Notes: generated from the letters alone by a model not told the origin. Positions 52,824 to 62,732 are shown, counted from the first letter of the stretch. The stretch is 64,000 bases of DNA from Paenibacillus taichungensis (GCF_013359905.1 NZ_JABMCC010000112.1:248001-312000); one strand, 5' to 3'. Numbers and translations: made by a program.

Positions 52824-53873
52824 TTAATACTTAATCATATATAGCGTGATTTCTTCACGGTTGTGAAACAACTGTTTGGAACGTTGAATCTGCATCCGGG
52901 AGCGCTCAAATGTATCGATGACTTCTTTAATCAACGCAAGCGGCTTCTTATGCAGTAACTTCACTGTCACAACTGCTGTTCCCCCTGATTGAAGGCTGTA
53001 TAACAGATCCGATATAAGACGGCTCATCAGCTTTGGACTCCAGCTCATATCACATACGAGCAGATCGAATTCTCCTTCGCGGAAACGTACATCACCGGCA
53101 TTTTTTTTCAAAAAGGTCAATTTGGGCGATTTCAGCAGGGTCGCATCCATCTTGGCCGGATCAACAGCAGTAACTTCAAGCCCTCGCTCTAGCAGGAAAG
53201 AGGTCCATCCACCTGGTGCAGCACCGATGTCCAAGGCTTTGTGGAAAGAAGTAAAGTCTATGCCAAATGTCTGCTCCGCTTCAAGCAATTTGAATTTGGC
53301 CCGAGAGATTTGGCCCTCTTCCTTCTGAAAACGAACTGCTCCGCCACTCCAGTCCGACAGATTTTGATCCGGTCTTGATACACCAGCATATAACGTATCA
53401 TCCGCAACGAAGACAGATATAACATGATCCGCATCACGGACAACCCACTCACAACCAAGGTCATCCAGCTTCTCGGTCAAGAGCTGTTTCAATGAAGCAG
53501 CGTTCTCCTGCCAGAAGGCACTTTCCGTTTTTCGAACTTGTAATGCAACTTTAGTGCCCGTTAACTCTGTATGGTTCAACACAAATGAAATCAATTTTTC
53601 CATAGCTTGCGCTGAATCTTCCGTATTTTCCTGAAATTGAACAGGTTGAATATGACGTAAAAACGTCGGGCTTTCTTCCAAAAGCTTAATCGCTACCTCT
53701 TCTTCCGCAATTGGAAGACCGGCAAGCAGAATCTCACCTGGTACGAGTACCGTGCTCTTTACTGCCCCAAACGTACGGCGCAATTCCTCCTGAGCATAAG
53801 GCGCAAAGCCATGATTGGCTGTGCAGATAAAACGGGAGAAGTCTCCTTCACCCCAAGATGACTGTGTACTCAA
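52824..53873 (-). CDS. RlmM-like SAM-dependent rRNA 2'-O-methyltransferase
   Basis: 349 residues. The N-terminal part resembles a THUMP-like RNA-binding domain (ALQVRKTESAFWQENAASL). The C-terminal RrmJ/FtsJ-type domain has the SAM motif LDIGAAPGGWTSFLLERG and catalytic CDMSWSP, VTVKL. Likely methylates a 23S rRNA cytidine ribose; target is inference. TTG start with GGAGGG 9 nt upstream, inside the end of the ABC gene. Last gene of the DNA-repair operon. Confidence 0.82.
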   Translation of the reverse strand: MSTQSSWGEGDFSRFICTANHGFAPYAQEELRRTFGAVKSTVLVPGEILLAGLPIAEEEVAIKLLEESPTFLRHIQPVQFQENTEDSAQAMEKLISFVLNHTELTGTKVALQVRKTESAFWQENAASLKQLLTEKLDDLGCEWVVRDADHVISVFVADDTLYAGVSRPDQNLSDWSGGAVRFQKEEGQISRAKFKLLEAEQTFGIDFTSFHKALDIGAAPGGWTSFLLERGLEVTAVDPAKMDATLLKSPKLTFLKKNAGDVRFREGEFDLLVCDMSWSPKLMSRLISDLLYSLQSGGTAVVTVKLLHKKPLALIKEVIDTFERSRMQIQRSKQLFHNREEITLYMIKY

Positions 53874-53879
53874 AATGTG

Positions 53880-54659
53880 TTACCCTCCAGAACGTACGCG
53901 AATCCAGGGACGTCCATCTTCCCACTGAATATCAACCGGAACATCGTACGTATGCTTAATTGTATCTTGTGTTAAAACTTCATGTTTGGGCCCTGCCGCA
54001 GCAATACGTCCATCGCGGATCAAGGCCACATGTGTGAACAAAGGTACGATCTCTTCAACGTGATGAGTTACATAAACGACAGTGATATTACGCTTACGCA
54101 AACGATCGATTTCGGCCAACATTTTCTCACGTTCATACAGATCGAGTCCGGCACAAGGTTCGTCCATAATCAACAATTTGGGATCTGCCATCAATGAACG
54201 AGCCAGCATTACTTTTTTGCGCTCCCCTTGAGAAAGGGTGCCGAGCGGATGATTAGCCAGTTTTGCAAACCTCATTTCATCAAGCAGGTTCAATGCTTTG
54301 GCCTTCACGTCATCCGGAATCGTTTGATAGAAACGCAAAAAAGCATAAGCTCCTGTTGCGACCACTTCCCACACCGGATCTCGTGGTGTCAGTTTCTCAA
54401 TTAATGTCTGACTGATATAACCAATTTCTTTTCGAACTTCCCGCACGTCACATTGACCATACAGGTTGCCCAATACTTCAATGCGCCCCTGACTTGGAAA
54501 CATATATCCATTCATCATTTCCAGCAGCGTTGTTTTACCTGAACCATTGCGCCCGAGAATCACCCAATGCTCGCCTTCTTTAACATGCAGATGGACGTCA
54601 TCCAGAATCTGATTGTCTTCCCGTCTAAGAGAGACATGCTCCATCGAGATTACACTCAT
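53880..54659 (-). CDS. Soluble ABC ATPase (YlmA/ModF-like), no permease nearby
   Basis: 259 residues. Walker A GRNGSGKTT, signature LSQGERKKV, Walker B LLIMDEPCAGLD and switch His in VTHHVEEI are intact. No permease or binding protein gene is in the operon. The start overlaps the thioredoxin-like stop (ATGA). Transport partner unknown. Confidence 0.85.
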   Translation of the reverse strand: MSVISMEHVSLRREDNQILDDVHLHVKEGEHWVILGRNGSGKTTLLEMMNGYMFPSQGRIEVLGNLYGQCDVREVRKEIGYISQTLIEKLTPRDPVWEVVATGAYAFLRFYQTIPDDVKAKALNLLDEMRFAKLANHPLGTLSQGERKKVMLARSLMADPKLLIMDEPCAGLDLYEREKMLAEIDRLRKRNITVVYVTHHVEEIVPLFTHVALIRDGRIAAAGPKHEVLTQDTIKHTYDVPVDIQWEDGRPWIRVRSGG

Positions 54660-54973
54660 TTTAGCACCGCCTTTCGGATTTCCCCTAACAGATGCTCGAC
54701 AGAGTTCATACGATAAACCATTCTGGGCACATCATGTTCTCCATCAAAAAGCATAACCGCAGGCACGCTCGAAATCTGAAACTGCTGTACAAGTTCCGGG
54801 ATATCGTGAATATTCATCTCGGTCAAAATCCCTTCGGGCAGCAAATGTTCGGCGATCTCAAGCATTCGACGCGCTGCTGCGCAAGTTCCGCATAGCGGGG
54901 TATATATAAATACAGCCTGAGGCATGCCTTCCCACACACCACGCATTAACATTTTGGTCGTAATCGGCTTCAT
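54656..54973 (-). CDS. Thioredoxin-family protein
   Basis: 105 residues. Active-site CGTC in YTPLCGTCAAARRM and cis-proline region SVPAVMLFDG. A cytosolic thiol-disulfide reductase by sequence; substrate unknown. Its ATG overlaps the preceding stop as TGATG. Confidence 0.85.
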   Translation of the reverse strand: MKPITTKMLMRGVWEGMPQAVFIYTPLCGTCAAARRMLEIAEHLLPEGILTEMNIHDIPELVQQFQISSVPAVMLFDGEHDVPRMVYRMNSVEHLLGEIRKAVLK

Positions 54974-55311
54974 CAGCTTTCTTCTCCCGCAGCAACTCGC
55001 ATCATAACCTCACCTGACATCGGACCATTATGAACGGTAACAGAGTCTGGTTTATTGCTGTACAACAATTCGTACATCTGACGTTTGCCATACATGCTGG
55101 ACGTGTGCAAATAGATCTGACTTGGAAATAAACCTTCCCGGACGATCGAAGCAGCAACTTCACCGCCATTCGGCGAATCCGGACCCAATTCATAATCCAG
55201 GGATAGAATGTCCACGTCACCTTCTCTAAGCAGCATCAGGCACTCTTCTGCATTGGTAGCCAGAACAAACCCTTTCGGACATGCCCGGTAATCATCCAAA
55301 AAAACATGCAT
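54973..55311 (-). CDS. Cyclic-phosphate-processing receiver-like (cPPR) protein
   Basis: 112 residues from the ATG at 55311, which has AGAGGAG 8 nt upstream; the open frame starts at 55332. A small receiver-like fold with HVFLDDYRACPKGF at the N-terminus and DILSLDYELGPDSPNGGEVA mid-protein, the pattern of proteins named cyclic-phosphate-processing receiver domain. Such proteins are predicted, not proven, to act on nucleotide or RNA cyclic phosphates. Encoded between nfo and a thioredoxin. Confidence 0.65.
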   Translation of the reverse strand: MHVFLDDYRACPKGFVLATNAEECLMLLREGDVDILSLDYELGPDSPNGGEVAASIVREGLFPSQIYLHTSSMYGKRQMYELLYSNKPDSVTVHNGPMSGEVMMRVAAGEES

Positions 55312-55332
55312 TACAATCGCTCCTCTCCCCAT

Positions 55333-56181
55333 TTAAAGCCAGGAACGCATGAGCTCAATGTCTCCACGGTGTGTTCCATCTTCGCCTGATTCGGTCTCCA
55401 GCACAACTACCGCTTGCTGAAATTCAGGCGCACATAACAGTTCCTGCATCGCTTTTTTCCCTATATAACCCTGTCCAATCCGTGCATGTCTGTCCTTGCA
55501 TGAACCGGAAGGATATTTCGAATCATTAAAATGAACAGCTGCAAGAGCATCCCAGTATCCCAGCAGTCTGCCTTTCTCCAGCATTGATGCCTCATTGCCT
55601 GTCGTCCACATGCCTGAAGCAAAAGCATGACATGTGTCAAAACAAAAAGCAATATGTTCAGGATACCGGCTTAGCTTACGAATCTGTATCAACTCTTCCA
55701 TCGTGGTACCCATGGGACCATGATCTCCAGCCTGATTTTCAAGCAGAACCTTAGCCTGTCCATTCCAATCTGCTAAAGCGGTATCCAGACAGGATATGAG
55801 ATTCTGATATCCTTCAAGTGGTTCATTGCTCTTAAGATGTCCAAAGTGAACTACAGTTCCTACTGAACCGCAGGCATCTGCAATATGCAGATCATTTTGT
55901 ATCGAAGCGATGGTTGCATGAAAACCCGCCTCTCCTCGGGTTTTGCCCAAAGCCGGATTCGTGGGATAGGGTGAGTGGGCAATGGAAGATATCCCCTGCT
56001 TCTCACACCAGTCCCGACACTGTTCAGCATCTTTGAGGTCCAATTCTTTCAAGCCAAGGCTACGCGGGTTCTTCGGAAAATATTGAAATGCCGTAGCCCC
56101 CATCTCAGTTGCCCGCTTGGCTGCCTGTAGAAATCCACCTCTGGTGCTGACATGTGCCCCGATTCCGCTTTTAGGCCTCAT
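55333..56181 (-). CDS. nfo: Endonuclease IV (AP endonuclease)
   Basis: 282 residues. AP-endonuclease-2 barrel with metal ligands in IAHSPYPTNP, VVHFGHL, LLENQAGD, CFDTCHAFASG, AVHFNDSKYPSGSCKDRH and LETE. Cuts 5' of abasic sites, directly acting on products of MutM encoded upstream. Start overlaps the mutM end by 11 nt. Confidence 0.95.
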   Translation of the reverse strand: MRPKSGIGAHVSTRGGFLQAAKRATEMGATAFQYFPKNPRSLGLKELDLKDAEQCRDWCEKQGISSIAHSPYPTNPALGKTRGEAGFHATIASIQNDLHIADACGSVGTVVHFGHLKSNEPLEGYQNLISCLDTALADWNGQAKVLLENQAGDHGPMGTTMEELIQIRKLSRYPEHIAFCFDTCHAFASGMWTTGNEASMLEKGRLLGYWDALAAVHFNDSKYPSGSCKDRHARIGQGYIGKKAMQELLCAPEFQQAVVVLETESGEDGTHRGDIELMRSWL

Positions 56182-56992
56182 GCTGGCAATCTGGACAGAA
56201 GAAAGCCTTCTTGCCCGTAATTTCCACGCGTGCTATCGTTCCCCCACAACGAGGGCAAGTTTCCCCTTCACGATCATACACTCGACACTGCTCGTCAAAA
56301 CTTCCCGTCTTTGTATCTCCCTGCATCAACGGCATTTCCATATAACCGCCTTCCGAAGCAGCTTCCCGCAACACGGATTGCACAGAATGGTACAAACGTG
56401 CTGTGAGTTCAGGCGATGCAGCAATATTTTGCGTCTTGGAGCTTGGTCTCAGACCTGCTGCAAATGCAATCTCATCCGAATAACAATTTCCGATGCCTGC
56501 AATAATGTGTTGATTGACCAGTGTAGTTTTGAGTGTACCCCGACGTCCTTTCAATAGGGCAGCAAAACGTTCTGCATTCATGCGCCGATCAAGAGGTTCA
56601 GGTCCAAGATCAGACATAGCCTCTTCCGTCTCTTTGGAAGTAAGCAGATGCAGATATCCTAAACGGAGCCCAATAAAGAATAAAGTATATTCTCCAAATT
56701 GAATTTCCACTTGAGTGGAGCGATCAGGACGTTCAGCTTCCGTGCCCCAGAAAATCATTCCGCCCAGCATGAGATGTAGCACAAGCCGCTTACCATTAGC
56801 CAGATGAAAGATCAGATGTTTGGCCCGGCGCTCTACAAATATGATACGATTGCCTGTCAGTTCACGGGTGAACACATCAGGATCGGTATTAATCGACTTA
56901 TCACGGTTAACCACCACACCTGTAATCGGCAAATCGAGTATTTTCTCGGACAGCAAGGTCCGGTAGTTTTCCATTTCCGGCAATTCCGGCAT
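56171..56992 (-). CDS. mutM: Formamidopyrimidine-DNA glycosylase
   Basis: 273 residues from the ATG at 56992, giving the required catalytic N-terminus MPELPE (Pro2 Schiff base, Glu3). Helix-two-turn-helix region (HIIAGIGNCYSDEIAFAAG) and the C-terminal zinc finger CRVYDREGETCPRCGGT with FFCPDCQ are intact. Removes 8-oxoguanine and ring-opened purines. Endonuclease VIII-like activity is possible. The start is 7 nt after the HAD gene. Confidence 0.93.
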   Translation of the reverse strand: MPELPEMENYRTLLSEKILDLPITGVVVNRDKSINTDPDVFTRELTGNRIIFVERRAKHLIFHLANGKRLVLHLMLGGMIFWGTEAERPDRSTQVEIQFGEYTLFFIGLRLGYLHLLTSKETEEAMSDLGPEPLDRRMNAERFAALLKGRRGTLKTTLVNQHIIAGIGNCYSDEIAFAAGLRPSSKTQNIAASPELTARLYHSVQSVLREAASEGGYMEMPLMQGDTKTGSFDEQCRVYDREGETCPRCGGTIARVEITGKKAFFCPDCQHEA

Positions 56993-56999
56993 CGTACAT

Positions 57000-57809
57000 C
57001 TACCCCTTCTTGGATGCTTGGCTTGTCGTCTGCGACAGCCACTCAATCAGTTTATGCAAATCTTCAAACACATGATCAGGACGAACCTTGGTCGCCTGGA
57101 TGTGGCTATCCATATTGTCCCGTGTCGTTATTCCAGTCAGAACCAGTAGGGTCTCGCAGCCTGCAGCTGCTCCTGCGGCAATATCTGTACGCATATTGTC
57201 TCCGATTACAGCAACTTCATCAGACTTTAAGTTCAATCGGCTAATGGCAGACTTCATAATAATACTTGACGGTTTGCCAATGACAGTAGGATGAACTCCA
57301 GTTGCTGCTTCTATCGCTGCCCCAATTGTCCCCGCTCCGGGCGTAAGCCCATCATCAGAAGGTAGTTGCAAATCCGGATTGGTCATGAGAGATTTAGAGC
57401 CGCCATTGATCCAGCGAAGCGCTTTAGTCAATTTATGATAGGAAAATTCACGATCAATTCCTTGTATAACGTATTCAGGTTCATCATCCGTTAGTGTAAG
57501 CCCTGCAGCTTCTATCGCTTGCAACAGCCCTTCTTCTCCGATACAAGCCACTTTCGCACCTGGAGACTCTTGGGCCACGTATTCCGCAGCCGCCACCGCA
57601 GAAGTACATACCTGTGATGCATCGGCAGGGATACCCATCCCGTTCAGATGATCTGCCACACCTTGCGGTGTACGCGAAGAATTATTAGTCACAAACAAAT
57701 AAGGCATGCCTTGTTCATTTAATGTCTGAATAAGCTTATCGGCTCCTTCAATACGATGTCTGCCATGATAGAGCGTACCGTCCAGGTCGATCAGATAGGC
57801 CTTAATCAT
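57000..57809 (-). CDS. HAD-IIA phosphatase (NagD-like)
   Basis: 269 residues from the ATG at 57809 (AAAGGAAG 8 nt upstream). Motif I LIDLDGTLYHG, motif II VTNNSSRTP, motif III lysine IGKPSS and motif IV IGDNMRTDIAAG; the large C2-type cap lies between motifs II and III. Likely a nucleotide or sugar phosphatase. First gene of the repair operon. Confidence 0.88.
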   Translation of the reverse strand: MIKAYLIDLDGTLYHGRHRIEGADKLIQTLNEQGMPYLFVTNNSSRTPQGVADHLNGMGIPADASQVCTSAVAAAEYVAQESPGAKVACIGEEGLLQAIEAAGLTLTDDEPEYVIQGIDREFSYHKLTKALRWINGGSKSLMTNPDLQLPSDDGLTPGAGTIGAAIEAATGVHPTVIGKPSSIIMKSAISRLNLKSDEVAVIGDNMRTDIAAGAAAGCETLLVLTGITTRDNMDSHIQATKVRPDHVFEDLHKLIEWLSQTTSQASKKG

Positions 57810-57907
57810 ATACAGCACTTCCTTTCTTTATTCTATTAATATTTCATGTCATTAATCATTTGCCTCGAACTTCAATGCCACTCTATGTATACAGTACAAA
57901 AAAATGG

Positions 57908-58045
57908 CTAGCTCGCATCTGCACGCAACACGTCGAACCGAATCGAACACGGACGTTTGGCCCCGCGCGTCTTCTGTACAAGCTTGTCATTTCCTGCGCT
58001 TTCCCGGAAAATAATTTGAATCATTTCCCTTCTCATATTGCCCAT
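57908..58045 (-). CDS. Possible small hypothetical protein
   Basis: 45-residue frame in an otherwise empty 355-bp gap between the HAD gene and rnz. It reads MIQIIFRESAGNDKLVQ in its middle and is basic. TAGGATGG lies near an internal ATG at 58036. The rnz terminator ends about 25 nt upstream, leaving little room for a promoter. I do not recognise it. The rest of the gap (57810-57907) shows nothing. Confidence 0.25.
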   Translation of the reverse strand: MGNMRREMIQIIFRESAGNDKLVQKTRGAKRPCSIRFDVLRADAS

Positions 58046-58069
58046 CCTACACGCTTTCCGGCCAGATTG

Positions 58070-58106
58070 CAAAAGGGACCTCGGGAGTAACTTCCCCTTA
58101 GTCCCG
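58070..58106 (-). terminator. Terminator of rnz
   Basis: Minus strand GGGAC and GTCCC enclose a G/C-rich inner stem, followed by TTTTG. Confidence 0.6.
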
Positions 58107-58164
58107 TGCAATTAACGGCTTGTTCTCCCGTCGTGTTTGGCTGTACTGTTTCGCGCGTCCATCA

Positions 58165-59103
58165 TTAGGATTCACTCTTACGGTGAACAACTGGAATAAG
58201 CTCGTGTTCAATCGCAAGTTTCGTATTCGGGAATATCGATTGCGCTTCCTCCAGTAGTGGCTGCAACTGATCCTCATCTTTGTAACGAGAGCTGAAATGG
58301 GTCATGATCAGCTGTCCTGCACCTGCCGCTCTCGCCGCCTCAGCCGCTTGCTTCGATGTACTATGATAATACTCATGAGCCGTATCAGCCAAATCATGCA
58401 GAAACGTTGCTTCGTGTACAAGAACATCCGCATTTAGTGCAAGTGGCTGTACATTGTCACATGGGCGCGTATCGCCCAAGATGGTAATCACCATCCCTCG
58501 CTTGGGTGCACCCAACACATCTTCTGGACGAAGGAAGTCCCCATTGTCGAGGGTAATCGTTTCTCCCCGCTTCAAGCGACCAAATAGCGGCCCAGGCTTC
58601 AATCCATACTCAGCCAGTTTTGCAGGGTCCAGACTGCCTGGACGATCCTTTTCGGTAATCCGATACCCATAACTGTCGATACGATGTTCCAGCAACGCAG
58701 ATTCCACAATGAAGCTCTCATCTTCGAAAAGCACTCCGCCTGTATGTTCTACAATGCTTAAATCATAGTTTAGACGTGATTGGCTCAGCTCCATGGTTGT
58801 CATGATCATTCGTTCAGTTCCTGGCGGACCATACACCGTTAGCGGTGTAGTGCCACCCTGATATGCTCTGCTGGAGAGCAGACCTGGAAGTCCAAATACA
58901 TGATCTCCATGTAAATGGGTGATAAATATTTTCTCCAATTTGCTCAATTTAAGCGGAGAACTTAAAATCTGATGCTGGGTTCCTTCCCCGCAGTCAAACA
59001 ACCACAATGCTCTGCGCTCATCCAACATGCGCAGCCCTATGGAAGTTACATTCCGCTGAAGCGTAGGTACACCAGCGTTAGTTCCCAGGAAATATAGTTC
59101 CAT
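58165..59103 (-). CDS. rnz: Ribonuclease Z
   Basis: 312 residues. Metallo-beta-lactamase zinc motif THLHGDH (His63, His65, Asp67, His68), with later GDTRPCD and MTHFSSRY. Trims the 3' tail of tRNA precursors. The ATG at 59103 follows GAGGTG about 8 nt upstream; the open frame begins 30 nt earlier without an RBS. Confidence 0.94.
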   Translation of the reverse strand: MELYFLGTNAGVPTLQRNVTSIGLRMLDERRALWLFDCGEGTQHQILSSPLKLSKLEKIFITHLHGDHVFGLPGLLSSRAYQGGTTPLTVYGPPGTERMIMTTMELSQSRLNYDLSIVEHTGGVLFEDESFIVESALLEHRIDSYGYRITEKDRPGSLDPAKLAEYGLKPGPLFGRLKRGETITLDNGDFLRPEDVLGAPKRGMVITILGDTRPCDNVQPLALNADVLVHEATFLHDLADTAHEYYHSTSKQAAEAARAAGAGQLIMTHFSSRYKDEDQLQPLLEEAQSIFPNTKLAIEHELIPVVHRKSES

Positions 59104-59130
59104 CTGGATCGCACCTCTTTCTGCTGCCAG

Positions 59131-59160
59131 CAAAAAGCCTCCGACAATGCGGAGGGCTTT
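59131..59160 (-). terminator. Terminator of metH
   Basis: Minus strand AAAGCCCTCCG and CGGAGGCTTTTT form a stem with a T-tract. It ends about 28 nt before the rnz start codon. Confidence 0.8.
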
Positions 59161-59176
59161 GCCTGACCTTTTACTT

Positions 59177-62100
59177 TTAAGCCTTATCCACGTTAAAATA
59201 CTTCGCTTGCGGATGGCTGAATACCATCGCCGATACGGATGCTTCAGGTTCCATCATGAAACCTTCAGTCAACTCCACACCAATATCCTCAGGCTGTAAT
59301 AACTTGAACAGTGGCCCTTGGTCTTCCAAATCGGGACAAGCCGGATATCCGAATGATACCCTGATTCCCTGATAGCGTGCTCCATGACGCTGCTTCATGG
59401 TCATCTGTGCTGGATCTGGGAATCCCCAGATATCTCTCATCATATGATGAACTCGCTCAGCTAATCCCTCTGCTACTTCAAGCGCTACGGATTGCAGAGC
59501 ATGTGAGCGAAGATAATCACCTTGCTCCTTCCAAGCTGTCGATAACTCCCGTACACCGTGCCCAGCCGTTACGACCATGAAACCAACGTAATCCATTTGT
59601 CCGGATTCCACTGGCTTCAAGAAATCGGACAGGCAGAGGTATGGTTCAACTTTTTGACGAGGAAACGTGAATGTATGCAAGATATTACTTGTATTCTCTG
59701 GGTCATAGATGATAACGCTGTTACCGCTGGACTGAGCCGGGAAGAAACGATACATCGCATGCGCCTGAATAATCCCGTCACGAACAGCTTCCTGCATAAT
59801 CTCATCCACTACCGCTTTTAGGTCTGTGGCTTTCTGATCACCCGAAGCAAGCAACTGCTCTACTGAGCCACGCAAACCAAGATGGTGACCTAGCAACATC
59901 TGCATGTTCACATACGGTAATATGTGTGATAGCGGATAGTTCCGCATCACATGTCGCTCCAGATCCGGTGGAACGAGAACCGGGTTGTCTATTGCGATAT
60001 CCGAACGCTCTACCCGTGTAAGCTCGGGAAGTGAGGTAACGTTTTCTGCACCAGCTGCGTCCGCCTCTTTCTCAGCGTCCATCTCCAGCTGCATCACTTC
60101 GCGAGTGCTTGGGTTCATGAGCTTGTTAGCCAAATCCAGACCGTCCATCGCATCTTTTGCATATACAACCATGCCGTTATATTCCGGGCGTATACGATTC
60201 TTGGTGAATTTGCGTGTCAATGCTGCTCCACCAACCATAATAGGTACATCAATTCCTGCTGTACGTAAGTCCTGAGCGGTAAGAATCATCTGTTGTGCCG
60301 ATTTTACCAACAGACCGGATAGACCGATCGCATCGACCTTCTCTTCTCTGTATGCCTCGATAATTCGCTCTGGTGGTACTTTTATACCCAAATTAATGAT
60401 CCGGTAACCGTTATTGGAAAGGATGATCTCCACCAGGTTTTTGCCGATGTCATGCACATCGCCTTTGACCGTTGCTAGAATAATCTTTCCCTTAACTGAC
60501 GTCTCATTCTTCTCCATGAACTGTTCCAAATAAGCTACCGAAGCCTTCATAACTTCCGCGCTCTGAAGCACTTCTGCTACGATCAGCTCATTATTGTTAA
60601 ACAGCCGTCCTACTTCTTCCATGCCCCGCATCAACGGGCCATTGATTACTTCAAGGGCTGTATATTTGGCGAGTGCCTGCTCCAGATCGGGCAGCAAACC
60701 TTCTTTGCTTCCTTCAACAACATACGATGCGAGACGTTCTTCCAACGACAGGTTCGAAATCTTTTCTTTTTTCTCAACCTTTTTGTTACGGAACGCCGCA
60801 ACGAAAGCAGCCAGTGTTTCGTCATTTGTATTATATAACAGCTCTTCTGAGAGTCTTCGCTCTTCTTCCGGGATGGATGCATAACGCTCCAGCTTCTCGG
60901 TGTTAACGATGGCATAATCGAGACCTGCTTTGGTACACTCATATAAAAATACAGAGTTCAGCACTTCACGCCCAGCTTCAGGCAATCCAAATGAAATGTT
61001 ACTGATCCCCAGTATTGTATGACATTCAGGCATTGCTTCTTTAATGACACGAATACCTTCGATTGTTTCTTTGGCCGAACCGATATACTGTTCATCGCCC
61101 GTCCCTACTGGAAACACCAGGGTATCAAAAATCAGGTCTTCGGCTTTTAACCCGTATTTGTTCACCAGCAAATCGTAAGACCGCTTGGCTACCTCCAGCT
61201 TGTCCTCACGACTAATGGCCTGACCGCGTTCATCAATCGTTCCGACAACGACAGCACCGCCGTATTTATGCAAGAGCGGAGTGACCAGCTCGAACTTTTC
61301 CTCGCCGTCCTCAAGGTTAATGGAGTTAATTATCGCTTTACCCTGAGAGTATTGCAGTGCAAGGTCGATGACGGCTGCATCTGTCGTATCGATCATAAGT
61401 GGCACCTTTACTTTTTTGACAACAAGTTCAAGGAATTTTTCCATGTCTTCTGCTTCTTCACGGTCCGGGTCTTGAACACAAACGTCGACAACATGTGCCC
61501 CATTTTTCACCTGAGCCCGAGCAATTTCTGAAGCTTCTTCATATTTCCCTTCAACAATAAGACGCTTGAATTTCCGTGATCCAAGTACGTTCGTACGTTC
61601 CCCAACCATATAAGGGCGATTGTCCTGTTCAACGTAGACTGGATCTATTCCTGACAACGCTGGTGGATGTGTTCCGTTCATTTCTCTGGGAGGGTACTTG
61701 GCAAGTGTATCCCGCATTGCCCGAATATGTGCAGGTGTTGTTCCACAGCAGCCACCCGCGATGTTCAACCAGCCCTGTTCGGCAAAAGCACCGATCTTCT
61801 GAGCAAGCGAATCCGGCGATTCATGGTAATTACCGTTTTCATCCGGAAGACCTGCATTTGGATAACAACTTACCGCAACTGAAGCCATGCCGGAAAGAGA
61901 GCGAATATGGTCACGCATGAATTCCGGACCTGTAGCACAGTTTAGTCCCACTGAAATTGGGTTAAGGTGTTCTAAGGATATATAAAAAGACTCAATGTTC
62001 TGACCAGCGAGGGTTGTACCCATCGGTTCGATCGTTCCTGAGATCATCAGAGGAAGCTTGATACCACTTTGCTCGAATGCCTGTTGAATTCCAATGCTAC

Positions 62101-62617
62101 CTGCTTTTACATTGAGCGTATCTTGTGAGGTTTCGAGCAGCAGCGCATCAACGCCTCCCTCAATTAAAGCAAGCGCTTGCTCAAAATAGCTGTCAATGAG
62201 CTCTTGAAAAGTAACTCCACCTGTTACTGACAGCGTTTTGGTTGTAGGTCCCATAGCACCTACCACATAACGTGGAGACTCCGGTGTCGAAAATCGATCC
62301 GCGGCCGCTTTTGCAATTCTGGCTGCTTCGAGATTAATTTCACGTGCACGGTCCTGAATGTCATATTCAGCAAGTACAACTGATGTTGCACCAAACGTAT
62401 TTGTTTCAATTAAGTCAGCACCGGCTTCCAGATATTCCTCATGAATACGCTGGATTAGCTCTGGACGTGTAAGTACAAGCATTTCATTACATCCATCCAG
62501 GTCTTCTCCGCCAAAATCTGCGCCTGTGAGATCAACTTGTTGAATCATGGTCCCCATTGCACCGTCGAGGATCAATATTCGTTGTTTTAATGCATCATGT
62601 AGGCTAAGCTTATCCAA
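59177..62617 (-). CDS. metH: Cobalamin-dependent methionine synthase
   Basis: 1146 residues, single polypeptide. The homocysteine domain has zinc cysteines (GLNCATG and GGCCGTTP). A pterin-binding domain (NVLGSRKFKRL, IMIDTTD-like) follows. The B12 cap and B12-binding module carry GDVHDIGKN, which holds the axial histidine, and the C-terminal SAM-dependent activation domain ends at GYPACPDLEDQG. Remethylates homocysteine using methyl-tetrahydrofolate. The TTG at 62617 is preferred because GGAGG lies 8 nt upstream; the in-frame GTG at 62626 overlaps the RBS. No SAM or cobalamin riboswitch is seen upstream. Confidence 0.95.
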   Translation of the reverse strand: MDKLSLHDALKQRILILDGAMGTMIQQVDLTGADFGGEDLDGCNEMLVLTRPELIQRIHEEYLEAGADLIETNTFGATSVVLAEYDIQDRAREINLEAARIAKAAADRFSTPESPRYVVGAMGPTTKTLSVTGGVTFQELIDSYFEQALALIEGGVDALLLETSQDTLNVKAGSIGIQQAFEQSGIKLPLMISGTIEPMGTTLAGQNIESFYISLEHLNPISVGLNCATGPEFMRDHIRSLSGMASVAVSCYPNAGLPDENGNYHESPDSLAQKIGAFAEQGWLNIAGGCCGTTPAHIRAMRDTLAKYPPREMNGTHPPALSGIDPVYVEQDNRPYMVGERTNVLGSRKFKRLIVEGKYEEASEIARAQVKNGAHVVDVCVQDPDREEAEDMEKFLELVVKKVKVPLMIDTTDAAVIDLALQYSQGKAIINSINLEDGEEKFELVTPLLHKYGGAVVVGTIDERGQAISREDKLEVAKRSYDLLVNKYGLKAEDLIFDTLVFPVGTGDEQYIGSAKETIEGIRVIKEAMPECHTILGISNISFGLPEAGREVLNSVFLYECTKAGLDYAIVNTEKLERYASIPEEERRLSEELLYNTNDETLAAFVAAFRNKKVEKKEKISNLSLEERLASYVVEGSKEGLLPDLEQALAKYTALEVINGPLMRGMEEVGRLFNNNELIVAEVLQSAEVMKASVAYLEQFMEKNETSVKGKIILATVKGDVHDIGKNLVEIILSNNGYRIINLGIKVPPERIIEAYREEKVDAIGLSGLLVKSAQQMILTAQDLRTAGIDVPIMVGGAALTRKFTKNRIRPEYNGMVVYAKDAMDGLDLANKLMNPSTREVMQLEMDAEKEADAAGAENVTSLPELTRVERSDIAIDNPVLVPPDLERHVMRNYPLSHILPYVNMQMLLGHHLGLRGSVEQLLASGDQKATDLKAVVDEIMQEAVRDGIIQAHAMYRFFPAQSSGNSVIIYDPENTSNILHTFTFPRQKVEPYLCLSDFLKPVESGQMDYVGFMVVTAGHGVRELSTAWKEQGDYLRSHALQSVALEVAEGLAERVHHMMRDIWGFPDPAQMTMKQRHGARYQGIRVSFGYPACPDLEDQGPLFKLLQPEDIGVELTEGFMMEPEASVSAMVFSHPQAKYFNVDKA

Positions 62618-62732
62618 TATCGTCACCTCCGCAAAACGTTAAATCTTAGTTTAACAGAAACTAACTTAATGTGAAAGATCGGGTTTGATCAGTCCCCAGG
62701 CGGTTTTTATGAAGGTCGAAGGAATTTGTGAA

